Origin: Sodiomyces alkalinus F11
Taxonomy: Eukaryota; Ascomycota; Sordariomycetes; Glomerellales; Plectosphaerellaceae
Direction: 5' to 3'
DNA: 64,000 nucleotides
Assembly: GCF_003711515.1 (NCBI RefSeq)
Contig: NW_021167088.1
Coordinates: forward strand, 40,249-104,248
This document shows positions 34,869-47,212 of this stretch, piece after piece (the first letter of the stretch is position 1; the number at the start of each line of letters is the position of its first letter). A program made the translations under genes and the position numbers. The notes beneath the pieces were generated by a model. It saw only the letters and a list, made by a program, of their open reading frames with translations, ran no database searches and was not told where the DNA came from.

Positions 34869-36085
34869 GATGGTTCGGGCGCGGCGCAGGGAGGAGCAGT
34901 GGACTGGCCCCCGTCCGTAAGGATGAGTGGTATTGATGGCAAGTGGAGCCAAGGAAGCCGCGGCGTGAGGAGGGTCGTTTCTTTTTCTAGTCACATCGGC
35001 AGTATAGAGGTTGTTCGAGAGGGATAGTGTCGACAGGAAAGATGAGAAGGAAATCAGGCCGGTAGGCTGCACGGGCTCCGAGAAACTGAACTACCGTGAA
35101 GTGGTGTTGAAGTGTATGGATTGCGAGGAGGGTTCGTCGGGCAAGGCGCGTCACGGTCAAGCTTCCCATCAGCAGCATGGTCTGTGCGCCGTCACACTTC
35201 CCCACATGTGCTTAAATTCCGCGGTGCCAATGCACGGACTATCGTGAAGCCGACCCCGTGTATTCCCCAGCTTGTCTGACCCGGACATTTTGTGGAGTAG
35301 GTACGTACCTAGTCTCAGTGACCAAAAGGATCGAAGCGCTCTAGACGATAGAATTACGTAAAGTGATTCGATGCTTTTGTTAGACCACTGCACCGACGTA
35401 CGGGCCATACCTTGATTATTACCCCTGTACCAGATACCGCCTTGAAGGTGGAATTAACGTCGGCTTGCAGAAAACGCGTTGGTTCCGAAATGACGGCTCT
35501 CATAACTTCTGTGAGAGAAATGATGTGACACGCAGTAGCATTTGTAGCGCTCTAATGCGGTGCTTCCTGATTTAGTCGTTTCGGTGACACGGTAGAATCC
35601 AATACATTCTCCCCGATGTCCAGTCCTCAATACTAGCTCAACGCAAGTAAGAGATGAGGAACGGTGACACATTGAGTCGACTACAAGTCACGAGGCCCGC
35701 TGGTGGAGGAAGATGATGTGAACACTTATGGATGTCGAAGAAATGCATATTAAGGAATATGGAACAGCAGAGAAACAACAGTCGCCGTCAGCCTACCCAT
35801 TCTGTAAGAAAAGCCCATCGTCATCGTCGCATCGTTTATATTAACACAGCGGCAACCCTTTAGAGATTCTTTCTCCCGCCAATCGTCTCTGTGGCGTGCG
35901 TATCGTCCAACCACCCTCCCAATCGACGCCTCAGCGTCTGTCACCTCACCAGAGGTAAGGTTGGGGCCCCGATGATTGTCTCAATTTTGAAGGGTATTCA
36001 AGACACTGTCATTGTCGCCGATCGAACCAGTCTCATCTGCCACTGCCACACCGCGTTACGGCTACCACACCGCCGCAAGCCCACT
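34869..36085. other. intergenic region, no gene seen
   Basis: About 1.2 kb upstream of the ING-family gene and downstream of the membrane-protein gene. It contains GTAGGTACGTACCTAG near 35297-35312 and a pyrimidine-rich stretch next to the ING start. Nothing else recognised. Confidence 0.5.
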
Positions 36086-37480
36086 TCATGGCTCTTCGCC
36101 GACAAAAGCCAATGCCACGCCCGTGAGGAATGACGCGACAACCCAGGGTCCGGCATAGCTCGCTGCCCCTCGTGGCTCCACGCCGCCTATTGTCATGAAG
36201 CACTGAAGGTATGTGCTGATTCCTGTCATGACCATGACCACAGCTGTCCGCAGAATGATAACCTTGCCCCTTGTGGTGTAGCCCCAAAGGTTGTATAGCA
36301 CCGTCTCCCCCAGAGTCGCCGTCACCGGGTCGAACTGCTCGAGTTTCCCATCCTCTTTGCTGCGACCCGTCGCCGTGAAGGGCGTGAAGATAAAGCTTCG
36401 TGCTGCGAATCCAAAGGCCAAAGCTACAGGAAGTAGCGATAAGTAGTTGGCCGTGTAAGCAGGCGTCAGGTCGGGGAGCCCCTCGAAATACACCGCAAAG
36501 CTGGTCGGCAAATACGTATGCAAGGCCGAGAAAAGTGTGATGCCGTAGATCATCGCGGATAGGAGGGTTGTGTAAGCCTGGATCGGAATGTCCGTCAAAA
36601 TTTCGCGATTGGCTACATTCTTGGCCTCTCGGACGTGGGCGCCTGAGAGTGGCCGTAGGAGTTGGAAAGGCGCGAACGTCGACAGCATCTCAATTCCAAG
36701 GGCTGAAAGCGCGGTTGGCGTGCTAATGTTGTAGAATGTTGAGAGCAAGGAAATCTGCGACATGCGTACCAGGGTCAGCGCGATACAGCGTCTCGTTCTC
36801 TTCGCTACAAGAGCAGGTTGTCGAAGAGGAGCATGCGTGGCAGGGATGGGGTTGGGCTGCTGCTTGGGGAAGCTTGCGGTTTGTACTGGTGATAAGAAGG
36901 AAGTGAATGTTTTGAAGGGGAAGGAGAAGGAGGGTGCAAACATACAGCCGGGCCATGCGCAAGTAGATTTAGCGCAGCGACATCCAAGCTATCAAACCCG
37001 GCAAACCACCCCAGCGCAAGTTCAACGCTGTCATATGGTCAGCTCCCGCCCAGTGTCAAGAACTCGAACCATGCTCGGAAGAACGTCGACAACTCACATC
37101 CTCCAGCCTGCTAGGGCCCCGACCTCCTCCCATGTATTCAAAGTCTTCCCGACATTGGCAAGTTCTCCGCCGCTCCACTCGTTGAGAAAGCTGTATCCCA
37201 AGCTCGAGATGCTGAAGCTCAAAATCGTGACCAAGGGAAACTGTACAGCAATGGGTAGCTTGGACGGGCGACCAGGACGTGACATCGCGGTCGCATCTGG
37301 GACCACCCCAACCGCAGCTACAGAGCCGTCATCCCGATTTGTTTCCAGAATCTCGAGATTCGTCGCAACCGATTCCAGCGCGCGGGCCGAGTCGTCGACG
37401 TTCAGGGCATCCCCATCCAGGTTCGCGGAGGTGGTGCCCACCGCGGGGTCTTTCTTCGCGGATCGGCGCAAAGGCGGCAT
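36086..37480 (-). CDS. multi-pass membrane protein, function unknown
   Basis: Three exons, 37480-37098, 37027-36946 and 36754-36086 (introns 70 and 191 nt), give 377 residues. The start MPPLRRSAKKD is the ATG at 37480; further upstream the frame reads like leader. Visible hydrophobic segments: PLVTILSFSISSLGYSF (exon 1), VELALGWFAGFDSLDVAALN (exon 2), LLSAMIYGITLFSALHTYLP, LLPVALAFGFAARSFIF, a segment with RTAVVMVMTGISTYL, and AGPWVVASFLTGVALAF. That suggests about six transmembrane helices with an acidic, disordered N-terminus of about 70 residues in the cytosol or matrix. I do not recognise the family. The middle exon is supported because it keeps phase and supplies a membrane-like segment. 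The acceptor of intron 2 (GCTGAC, then CGCAG) has a good branch site. Confidence 0.72.
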
Positions 37481-38894
37481 TGCAGTATAATCGCGGGGAC
37501 AACGATATGGGTAATTAGTACACCTTGTCGGTGCGCTCGTTTTCCAAGGAAAGTAATGTAACCCCCAAAAAAGAGGAAGAGAAAGAGTGTGTTTTAGATA
37601 GATTGAAGGCAATAAGAAAAGTAGGGAAGGCTATCGCGATTTTGAGGACATGTATGACGGAAAGGAGGCAGAAGTGCAAACCTAGTGGTAATGGTAGCTG
37701 CTGACAAGGCTGGGCCTTGAGGGACTGGACGAAGGATAGCTGAGGGGCAGCTCCGATGATGTGTGGGGTTAGTGACGTCGCTGGGGAAACGATCTTCTTC
37801 CCTGCTCTACACACGTGATGTTTGCTCGATTTTCATGTGGCTGTGCCCTTATTCCAGGACTTTCACAAAGCCTCACTCAAGCCCCAATCCAGTCAGCCTA
37901 CGTTGTACCATTCCTCAACGCTCAATGCCCCCCCACTTCTTCTACAATGCTAACTGCTGGATTGGACCTGCATAGCAGCACATGGGTCAAGAACGACTTT
38001 CACCGTCCTTTCCTTTCCTTCCAATGGGTCACGATGAGGGGACCCTTGCCAGCTGCCGAAGAAGAATTTTTCTCCGGTTTCTCTCTCCATCTTTTTTTCC
38101 TCATTCTTTTTTCTCTTCTTCCAAACGCCTCTGTTTCGTGTTCTATGCCACGGTCTTTTAAACTTCTTGCTCTACCCGGAGAAACGTCCTGCCGCAGCAT
38201 TGTTACGACTCTGGAGACACAATCACCCCGTTGGACAAAAGGTGCCCGGCTTTGATTTGCTCGCTTATACGTCATGAGCACTGTAACACCATCACAAACC
38301 CCGGTTTCCAACGCGGAGCAATAAGGGTTACACATCACTGGGGTTTTCCAGGATACCATGAATATCTCGTCCTCCCTCCGGATAATTGATGTCCGGTCGT
38401 CTTTCATCGATCCTCATTTTATAGGGTCTTCCTCGAGTTCAAGAGGTCTAGGTTCTCTAGCCAATATGAGCCGTCCTCCCACAAGCTGATGCGTCTTGGT
38501 GTTAATAATCATCACAACAACGGGGAAGACGACGAGAATACATCTGTCGATGGTATCCGCTTGTTCGGACTAGCTTCATATTTGTCAGGTCAGCTCGACG
38601 CACTCTCCCGTCCCTCACTTTAACCTCGTGGAGATGCTCTCGCGATCGCCTGCTGCTGTCGTCATCAGAGGCGTCGGGCTCCCCACTCTTCGGTGCTGAG
38701 AGATCGGCCTGATGCGGAGACTCGACCACCTTTACAGGGTGTGTTTAGTATATTTGGTGGTACAAATGAAATGCATAACGCTCCCCCTTTCTCCCTATAT
38801 TTCCATTCCTTGTCCACGTGTGCTGCTCACTCTCACCTCCTATAAGTGGCACCACGCGTGTTCCCGTGTCAGGAAATCCAAGAAAAAAAGACCA
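37481..38894. other. intergenic region, no gene seen
   Basis: About 1.4 kb between two minus-strand genes. It has a T/C-rich stretch near 38085-38125 and only short frames without recognisable similarity. Confidence 0.5.
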
Positions 38895-40599
38895 TTACTC
38901 TTCCATGCGACCGAAGACGCCATCGTCGTCTTCATCGCTCCGAGACCGCGACCGCCGATCGAATTCGTCCTCGTCCATAATGCTGTCACTCTCCTCGGTC
39001 TTGGTGCCCCTGCGAATCTCGCCCCGCGTGAAGCTTTCGGGCTGCCGCGCTGGGTAGCTGCTTAAAAAGCCTGTGCTCGACAGCGATGCTGCCTGATCGA
39101 GATACTGTGTCGGCAGAGGTGGCACCGGGGGAACGTCGGCAGCCGACAGATTCGCCATGCGCGACCCGTTGTTGCTATTGAAGCTGCAGCTCAGCAGCTC
39201 CACTGCCGCCGCCAGCTCGCGATCTTCTTGACCCGTGGCATTCCGGCCGGACGAAGGAGGCCGTCGGTGGTCGTGGCTCATCTGTCGGAAGTGAGAGAAG
39301 CCCGTAGCGTTGGGCATGCTTCCTGTCACGAGAGGGTTGTGCAAAGACCCGTACGACCGTCCGAATCCGAACCCGCTTCCGCTGCTATATCGCTTGGAGA
39401 ATGTGCCCGATGCGGCGGAAGCACTGAATCCATCCAGTTGTGGAGGCGGTGTAGTGTCGGCAGAGCTATGACGCGAATCAGAGTATCCTGATACCGCGGG
39501 AGACGCGGTTGATTCTGGCTCGCTAGGGAAGTCCCTTGCAGACTCGGGAGGGCTGGTGGTCTGGGCCGCAGTGGCATCTTCATTCTCCTTGCCGTTCATG
39601 GCGACCAGCACCGACGCAGCCTCAAGGAGTTGGACTTGTTGGTGCTTGGAGATGAGCAGCTTGGACGTTAACGACCATTCAGGAGTGTGTTCCCACCTGG
39701 CCAGGAATCAGTCATTGGGAACCCACACCAGAGCGAACGACGTCGAGGGGACAGGCAGCACACAGGCGGATCCCTCCGTGGGGCCGGATGACACAGTCGG
39801 AAGGTAGGAATACGACGGAACAAGGCAGTGGACGAGGGAGGGGAAGACGAACAAGTGTTTGGCCAGGCAGCTGCTATGCTTGTATCCCTTGCCGCATGTT
39901 TCGCAGCGAAGTTCGACACGATTGCTTTTGCGGCGCTCCTTGACGAGAGCCTGGCCATCGCTCGCCCTTCGAGCACGGGCCTTGACCAATTTTGTATTCT
40001 CCTCGTCCGCAGAGCCGTCTTGGGGTTCGTCATCAATGGCATTTTCCGGCACTTCTCTTTTGTCCATGTGGAATCTGTGTGTTGGCAGACTCGATGGAGG
40101 GGAAAGGAGACCATCTCCAGCGGCGCCGCGGGCAACAGCACCTCTGGATATGGTATGTCGACGTATAGACATGGCCGACGCTCCATCGCCGCCCGCTTCC
40201 TTGAGAGCTGCCGCCACTGCTGCCACATTCGCTGCGGGGTTGCTCATGGACTTTCTGCGAGTAACACGGTGATTGGCATTTAGCGAGGTGCTAAGAATCG
40301 AGTGTGAATTGTTTCGTGAATGGGATTGTCGAGTAGTCATGAAGCCCGAGGCGGGCGCTTGCGAGGGTGAGGATCGATGGGCCAATGGCCTCGAGGTCTG
40401 CTGTATATCCTGAACATAGAGAAAGGAATGGCACCGTGTCAGCTTTTGGTCCTTATGTAGCGACGAGTGTTACAATGCAGTGTATGATTGCTCAGCTCTC
40501 CTCCTTTCGTTCAGCCCAGCAGAAGCAGCAAAGGACAAGAGGCCAAGTCAGTGCCTCCTGTGGTACCTGCGGAACGAAGCGTACCTTGGACGAGGCCAT
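38895..40599 (-). CDS. single C2H2 zinc-finger protein
   Basis: Probably nuclear; role unknown. Three exons, 40599-40585 (15 nt: MASSK), 40409-39853 and 39696-38895, give 457 residues; introns are 175 and 156 nt. The first exon is deduced: the long frame lacks an ATG at its 5' end, and ATGGCCTCGTCCAAG followed by GTACGC joins in phase after CTATGTTCAG. The N-terminal part is Ser/Asn/Arg-rich, with a basic patch HRVTRRKS. The only finger, CETCGKGYKHSSCLAKHL joined to WEH, is completed by splicing between the two zinc histidines; the donor there is GTTCGT, a weak match to consensus. The C-terminal 250 residues are Ser/Gly/Pro-rich and end in an acidic-basic DEDEFDRRSRSRSDEDDDG stretch. No close named family recognised. 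Confidence 0.75.
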
Positions 40600-43500
40600 T
40601 GCCGCGATCTGTGAGGATCGTGTACGGCAATAGGAGTATTTAAAGATAGCCTCGAGCACGTCACAAGGAAGCATGCACAATCAAGTCCAACGGCGTGGCT
40701 GTGGTCGTGGTCAAAACGTTGCGTGGTGGTTTCTGGTGTAGGAAGACAAAGAGTCGCGAGACACCTAAAGACCACAGGAACAATATTATTTTGGGAGGAG
40801 CAGTTGCAATTCAATTCCACCAAAGGGTGTCTGTGTGCAAGGAGGGAGGGTGCGAGTCTAGCAATGTCATTCTTACTGTGCCTTGTTGGAGGCACCAGCC
40901 GATAGTGGCATGTGGGCAATTCAAGTACATAGACCACCCAAAGATGGGCTGGGCTGGACTCTTGGGAATGGCCATGGTGGATTTCCATTGCTCACCTTGT
41001 TCATAACGAGAAAGTGTACTTCTAGGATGTACTTCATTCGCACATCGTAGCGGCTTGGACACGTAGATCCGTTAGTGAGGACGGTACTTATCGATTGGAG
41101 GGACGTGGAGCCGAAGGCGTCAACCGGTCTCCCGCTATCTTGACCCAAGCAAAGTCTTGCGGGGGGATTGATATGGAGTACGTCCTGTTAGGTACTTGGC
41201 CTCCGAGGAAGGGGGGGGGGGGGATCAAATGGCCCGAGAGGTCAATTCGGAGTACCATGTACAGGACAAGCGACGGACTCCGTACACGGTAAATTGCTGA
41301 AATAGGAGGGCGTTTCCCGAGGCTTTTTGCCTACACTGGTCTACCAGTGTCCAACGCTTAAGTCGCGGCAAATGAGAAACGTCCCATCGAGAGCTCTCCT
41401 CAAGATCTCCATCGGACGGAAAGCGAAATGACATGACAGGCAAACTGCTCGCTCCGTTACCCATCAGTCGAGAGGCAGGTCTGGTGACTTTTTGGTGTGG
41501 ATGACAGACAGTAGGCATTAAAGAACATGAACAATGCTGATTGGCACAGCCCCTCTAGGTAAACTAAGCCTAAGGATGATTAAGGCCGACCATGGTCGGG
41601 GAGGTGGAAAGGTGACTAGGTGAGTAGAGCAGCGGGGAGGAGGAATGGGAACTGAGGGGAACGGCTGGAGCTGGTGTTGCTTAGGGGGGGGACTCTGCCC
41701 GCTGGTGAGGGGTGTGTACAACGTAGAGGCTTGGGCAAGGAAGAGGGGGGGCGTGGAGTGCTATAATAAGCCTGTGTGGTTGCCCTTTCCGGGTAATGAT
41801 TATAATAATAATTCATACAGGGTACGCTGTGTGAAGACTTCCGCTCACCCTGGCTCCGATTATAATACTGTGAAATACACTGTAAGGTCATACGTTGTAA
41901 TTCAGCCAACTAATTATGAATAACTTCGTAAGGTACCTTAGGTGCTACCCGTACGTGCGGAGTAGGTAGTAGTTGTCCTTGAGACCTTGATATTGCCGTG
42001 ACCTTTGATCTCTGTTTTTCTTACCTTTTTGTTGAGGCGGCGAAGAGGGTGTCTTGGGTTTGAACTTGCACAATTTTCTAATAATGGTAGGAAGGAATGC
42101 CACTCAATGATGTCCAAGATGATGTCCAAGACAAGCTGACTTTCAAGGTTGTGTGTGCCAGGTTTTAACGTCCCAGACAAAGGAAAAAGCTGCCTACTCG
42201 AGTTGCTCTATAAGGTAGGGTATGCGCTTATTCTGTAAAAATGAAGTGGATGTATGTCCTATTCAAAGATAAAGAGATAAATATTATACGGTACGAGTCT
42301 AAGGTGTAACTGGTGTTTAAGGCATATCACTGGGGCTATACGTAGTCGCTTTTAACTTGCCTTTCATTTGTTTCCTTAGCGAAGGGGGGAATAGGAGCTC
42401 GGTATGTTATAAGCTAATAAGTGTGCTAATCATTCTCAGAATAGACAATATATGACCTAACTTTTCCAGTGCGAAAAGGAATAGATACGGACTCCTCAAT
42501 CGCGAGCAATGGCACTTACTGGTAGAAGCAAGCGTGATAAGGAACTTGCTACATCTTCCAGGATAACAGGAGTTTAAGCATTCGAGTTGTAAAAAAGTAT
42601 GGAAATGGTATGTTAAACAGATATTACAGGATCAACATAAATGGTTGGACTTGTCAGTCACCGGAGCCATATCCGACCCGAACCTTATATCTTGTGTCTA
42701 CCAAATCGGACTTGCTGATTCCATATTTCCTATGGAGAGCAACGAAGTGTATAGATGACAATTAATTATAAGCTGTAGTCTTTTATGTTATCTTCTTGAA
42801 CACACGAAGTAGGTACACCGTATCCATACATTCAACCGAAGCAATACATGTCGATCTTGGTACAGTGTGGGTTTAAGTAAGACAAGACGCAGGTAATTAT
42901 GCAACGGTTAGCATTAATACAGTTTTGTGTAAAAGACAGCGGATACACAGTGTTTAGTCCTTCACCCTAATAGCGGCCGGTCAGCTGGGCATTTCTCTAC
43001 TCAGGAGTAACCTTTTACGGTTCTTACGACGGACTTTTAGCTAATTAGTCACGCCTCAATCTCAACTCCTCATTTCGTGACAGGCAAAGCCTACCTTAAA
43101 AAGAATAAGATGATTCCACCGTTTTCGATTTATTAACCCGTTAGTTTTTTCTGGTTTATATTCTCTGTTCGCGTCATTGCTCGTAGACAGGTGATCAGGT
43201 CAGAAGAAAAGACGCTACAGAATATACCAAGTACCTATAAGACTAAATCTTTACACTTTCCACGTTGTGCGATATGCGATGTACGAATTGCCGTACAGAC
43301 GATAATAGTGGCAATAGAGGGACTTTTTCCGTTGTTCCATTTCCTTGCGCTAACCATAATCGATGGCGTCTTGACAGACCCGTTTTCGATCTCCCGTCTT
43401 CCGTCTACTTCGCACTTCATCCGCCGCCAACCATTTTGACGACTGCCTGAAGCCGTACCTGATTGACCAAGTGACGTACCCGTACTTTATAAGGTAATGT

Positions 43501-44713
43501 GCCTGCCTGCCTTGGTACCTGCCAGTGGATCATGGGTTTCCCCATCATGGGCAGGTGGTTCAGGTGCCCCTGGGCCGGGGCCCACCCACCTGAAGAGATC
43601 CAGGCGGCAGACGCATTCCCCCCTCATCATTCGGTTATTCTGTTCACTTTCCTCGCTTGATCACCGTCTCATACCCATACCTAGAAAAAGCTGCCGTCTG
43701 CTCCTCCGTCTCAGCCGCTGAAAGCCTCGTCAACAACGCAACGTCTTAGCCCTTCCTGGGAAGCCGTCTTCCTGGGTATCAACTTGGCTTCTGGAAACCA
43801 GGCCACATCTCGATGAATTTAAATTGCTCCTGATTTGTGGAGTGAACTGTATCTCTATCCACAGCCATAAATTCGATTCGATTCGTCCTAGGTGATACTT
43901 CACCTCGCCATCGTCTCATTCATGTGCGCAATCTGGTCCATCGCAGACCGCTCTGCTCTTTTTCTTCGGGGTTGGACAACATGACAACCATCCCGACCCG
44001 ACCGAAGTGGTGTACCACGATCGCCCATTCAGCTTCGTTGGAACCGTAGTGAAGCCCAACGGCAAAGAGGCGAGTCGAGTCGATGACCACTGTATTGATG
44101 GTTCCCTCTCCTTTTCGCCTCGCCTCAACACGGTTCCGTGGCGTAGGGAGGGATTCCATACATATGTATGACATGATGACATGCCCATCCATGGCTGCTA
44201 CACACTACTTCGTACAGCGTCGTCCAACCCGGAGAGATCGTCGTTAGATAGGCCCGTCCAGACTCGACAGAAGAAGAGTGCGCAAGCTCATCCGGGGAAA
44301 TAGACAAGAGCTGTGTCTCATCATGCTTGAAGCGAATCGATAATTGTAGAGCAATACTGATCATGTTGGCACACACTCAGTGGACCTTCCAACGAATTCA
44401 TGCATGGAGATACGTTGTAGACTCCCACATCCTTCAGTCGAACATCCGTTTCATCCCTAAGGTACCGGTCAGAACGTTGTAACTGCGGACACCGGCTGGC
44501 AGACCTGTTGTGCCTGGAACCCCTGGTCAATGAATTATTCGGTGACGCACCAGCCAGCGACTTCAAGCGGTTTCTGGATTAATCGCTCAACGGGGTGCTC
44601 TCAATCCGAACCGTCTCGGAGAACGTGTCTGATAGGTAATAATTGGGTTATCCCCCATTATTTTATTGTGGCTGGAAAGGACTGCGAACATTTCATGGAA
44701 CTTGGACAAGTTG

Positions 44714-44716
<3 letters not shown>

Positions 44717-44773
<57 letters not shown>
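44717..44773. repeat. (TTA)19 microsatellite
   Basis: Nineteen uninterrupted TTA units in gene-free DNA, 350 bp upstream of the Par32-like start codon. Confidence 0.97.
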
Positions 44774-44774
<1 letters not shown>

Positions 44775-44788
44775 ACAGACCTGAGACT

Positions 44789-45120
44789 GATAAGACATAC
44801 TACTCCATGGTAAGTTAAGGTAATAACCACGTACTAATAAAGTACACTAAATTGAGGTACCTTACTTAATAAGGTACTGGTCAGGAATGATCCCCGACGC
44901 CGGCGATAAGACAACTTGTCAATTCCAGCTGTTGTCTGATACCTTATACGACCTACGACCATAGCATGCCTAAGACCGGACAGAGAATCAGATAACCAGA
45001 GAAAAGAACACATTACATCTCGCTTGGGGAGATAAAAGACGATTCCATCACATTCCAGACGATATCAATCTGACACCATCTGACGCCATCCTTTTGTATC
45101 AACGCTTGTTTCTCCTTATC
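44789..45120 (+). promoter_or_regulatory. cluster of GATA motifs upstream of the Par32-like gene
   Basis: GATAAG at 44789-44794 and 44905-44910, GATAAC near 44991, GATAAA near 45031, and the reverse form CTTATC at 45115-45120, four bases before the start codon. Fungal GATA factors (AreA/Nit2 type) control nitrogen genes. Binding here is inference; short motifs like this arise by chance. Confidence 0.4.
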
Positions 45121-45124
45121 TGCG

Positions 45125-45712
45125 ATGCCTGAACAATACCAAAAGGTCGGCCGCGGCGGTGCGGGTAACTACATGTCCCAAAGCCAGATCGAACAGGCGC
45201 GAGGAGCATCAGACAATGTAGGATCAAACTCCCTTCCCCCCTCTGTCCCTCCCAACTTTGTCACTGGCCCTTTCATCGAGACTCTGCCTTTATCCTTCTG
45301 ATCATACTGGCTCCGGCTCACATCGTACCCCTTCTGCCCGTCCCAGGATCTTGAGGCGCAGAGAATCACCACCAACCCCGCGACCACGAGCGTGTCCAAC
45401 TACGCCCGCACCGGACGCGGGGGCTCGGGCAACTTCCACGACCCGGCGACGCTCCCAGTGGTCGAGCCGAAGTCGGAAGAGACCAAGACGGTGCAGCCAA
45501 CTAGTAGGACCTACGCGTATAGTGGGCGCGGGGGGGCGGGGAATTGGGGAACTGCTGCCGCCGCACCCGGGATCCAATCCACTCCGGCCCCGGAAGAGGT
45601 AGAGGCGCTGGAGCGGCAAGTGGTGCAGGACGTCGAAGCCGGGTTGGCGATGCCGCCCAGGGCGCATACACAGCAGACACGGGTTGTCAAGGAGGACGAT
45701 AGCAACAAGTAG
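45125..45712 (+). CDS. Par32-like protein (DUF3602 family)
   Basis: Two exons, 45125-45217 and 45347-45712 (129-nt intron, phase 0), give 152 residues. The diagnostic motif GRGGAGN occurs three times: VGRGGAGNY near the start, TGRGGSGNF in the middle and SGRGGAGNWG further on. This repeated motif defines the DUF3602 family, whose yeast member Par32 is a TORC1-controlled phosphoprotein that inhibits ammonium transporters. The rest is disordered and Ala/Pro/Thr-rich with an acidic C-terminal helix (EEVEALERQVVQDVEAGL). Cytosolic location is likely. The donor GTAGGA is a weak match, but the joined frame and phase are consistent. Upstream GATA motifs would fit nitrogen control. The direct link to ammonium transport in this organism is inference. 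Confidence 0.85.
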
Positions 45713-46183
45713 GGCCTTTTTCGGGGGGGGGGGGGTTTGGTCTTGTTCTCTTTTCTGGTTTCTTCGCGGCGGCTATGTGGGGGGGGGCTATACATAATAC
45801 GGCATTCGCAGGCCAGACAGGTTCTTGAGCTCGGGGCGAATATAACTGCTTAATACATTCGGTGACTCTTTCATGCTCCTCCTCGCGTTGCACGACATCC
45901 ACATTGGTCTTCACTATGATGGTCTCACAATGAAATCGAGACCAGACACTCAACGGACACTGGCCGCGCCGCTGAAATCTCCTGCAAAATAGTCTTCACC
46001 ACACGTCGGAGAGGTCTCGGAGGAATCAATCTTGAAGCCTTTTGTTTTGTGTCTTGGTATATCACAACCGCTAACGCCAGAAGTCCCTCATGGGAATGCA
46101 CATACTGTCAGCCCCTATCCATAACGCCAGACGACGAATAGACAACGGAAATATCAACACAGCCGCCATACATCGTGGGAGCT

Positions 46184-47212
46184 TCAATCGACCTCCATTT
46201 CATCTTCATCACCCTCCTCTCCAAACGACTCGAAATCGTCGTCTTCGTCCTCGTAGCGCATGCCGGCACCCTCGCGTTCTTCGATGACCTCCCCGTCGAC
46301 CGTGACCCGCTGCCGCACCTTCTCCTCGCCGAACACCTTGCTCTGGACCTTCTTCTTCTTGGAGATGACGTCGACGGCCTCGGCGCGGTCGGCGGCGGCG
46401 ATCTCCTCCTCGGTGGCGCCCTGTTCGGCGAGGGCGCGCTTCTCGGAGCCCCGCAGACGGGGTAGCAGCATCTGGTTCTCGGCGACGAGGCGGCGGGCGG
46501 TGGCGAGATCGCGCTCGCGCTTGCCGGCCATGCGCTTCTTGTAGAAGACGCGCTCGCGGCGGGAGCGGATCCCGGAAATGCGCTCCATCGCCTTGAGGGT
46601 CTTCTGGACCAACTCGCGGTCGTAGCGCACGGGCACGTTGCGGCGGGCGGCGAATTGGAGCGTCGAGTCGACCGTCATCTCCTTGCCTGTGTGTCGCTTG
46701 TTTTAGCGGGAGTTGAAGAATTGTAGGGGGAAAAAAAGGGAAGGGGGTTTGTCGCTGCGTGGTGGCACAGAGAGATGTAACGTACCCTTGGCGGTTCGGT
46801 ATGCCTTGGTCCAGCCAACCTTTCTCGGGTTGCGCTTCATCTTGAATGCCTTTATTTCCATATGTTTAGCTTTCACGGTTGTTTTACTTTGGTCCTATTG
46901 AATCCATAAGAGGCGTACCTTGTGGCATTTACTCCTGTGTCGCACCGCCCATGTTAGCCCTGTAGATAGAATTTGGATGAAAGAGGACAACGTACCGACA
47001 AAACCGAAATGACCTCCCATCATTGCGATTGAATGTGATTCCCTACATTGGATATTAGAGCCCCTGTCTACCAATGGTAGCAAAAGGCATAGATCCGTAC
47101 CTTGGAGGGATATGCCTTTGTTGGAGGGGTTAGCGAGGGGTATAGCGGAAGCGAGGGGATGACAATCGGAACTCACAGGTCTGCTACAGAAATGACACAC
47201 TTCAATCCTCAT
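46184..47212 (-). CDS. RLP24: ribosome biogenesis protein RLP24
   Basis: eL24-like pre-60S assembly factor that holds the eL24 site and activates the Drg1 ATPase. Six exons: 47212-47177, 47115-47101 (15 nt), 47042-46996, 46934-46919 (16 nt), 46849-46786 and 46686-46184; introns are 58-99 nt. The product of 226 residues begins [20 protein letters not shown], with zinc cysteines C6, C9, C32 and C36 (FCRSKCHK), then [34 protein letters not shown] and the [17 protein letters not shown] helix. Every junction restores a residue run expected for the family, which supports the two microexons. The long Lys/Glu-rich tail with an acidic end, absent from ribosomal eL24, marks it as Rlp24. Introns 1 and 4 end in AAG. 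Nuclear/nucleolar. It is divergent from PAM18. Confidence 0.94.

Larger units (their letters stand above)
40600..45124. other. gene-free stretch with microsatellite
   Basis: About 4.5 kb, AT-rich from 42200 to 43300, with short frames only. It holds a poly-G run near 41210-41221, KpnI-type palindromes (41929-41944, 44855-44876), a (TTA)19 tract and, near its right end, GATA motifs next to the Par32-like gene. No coding gene is supported. Confidence 0.5.
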
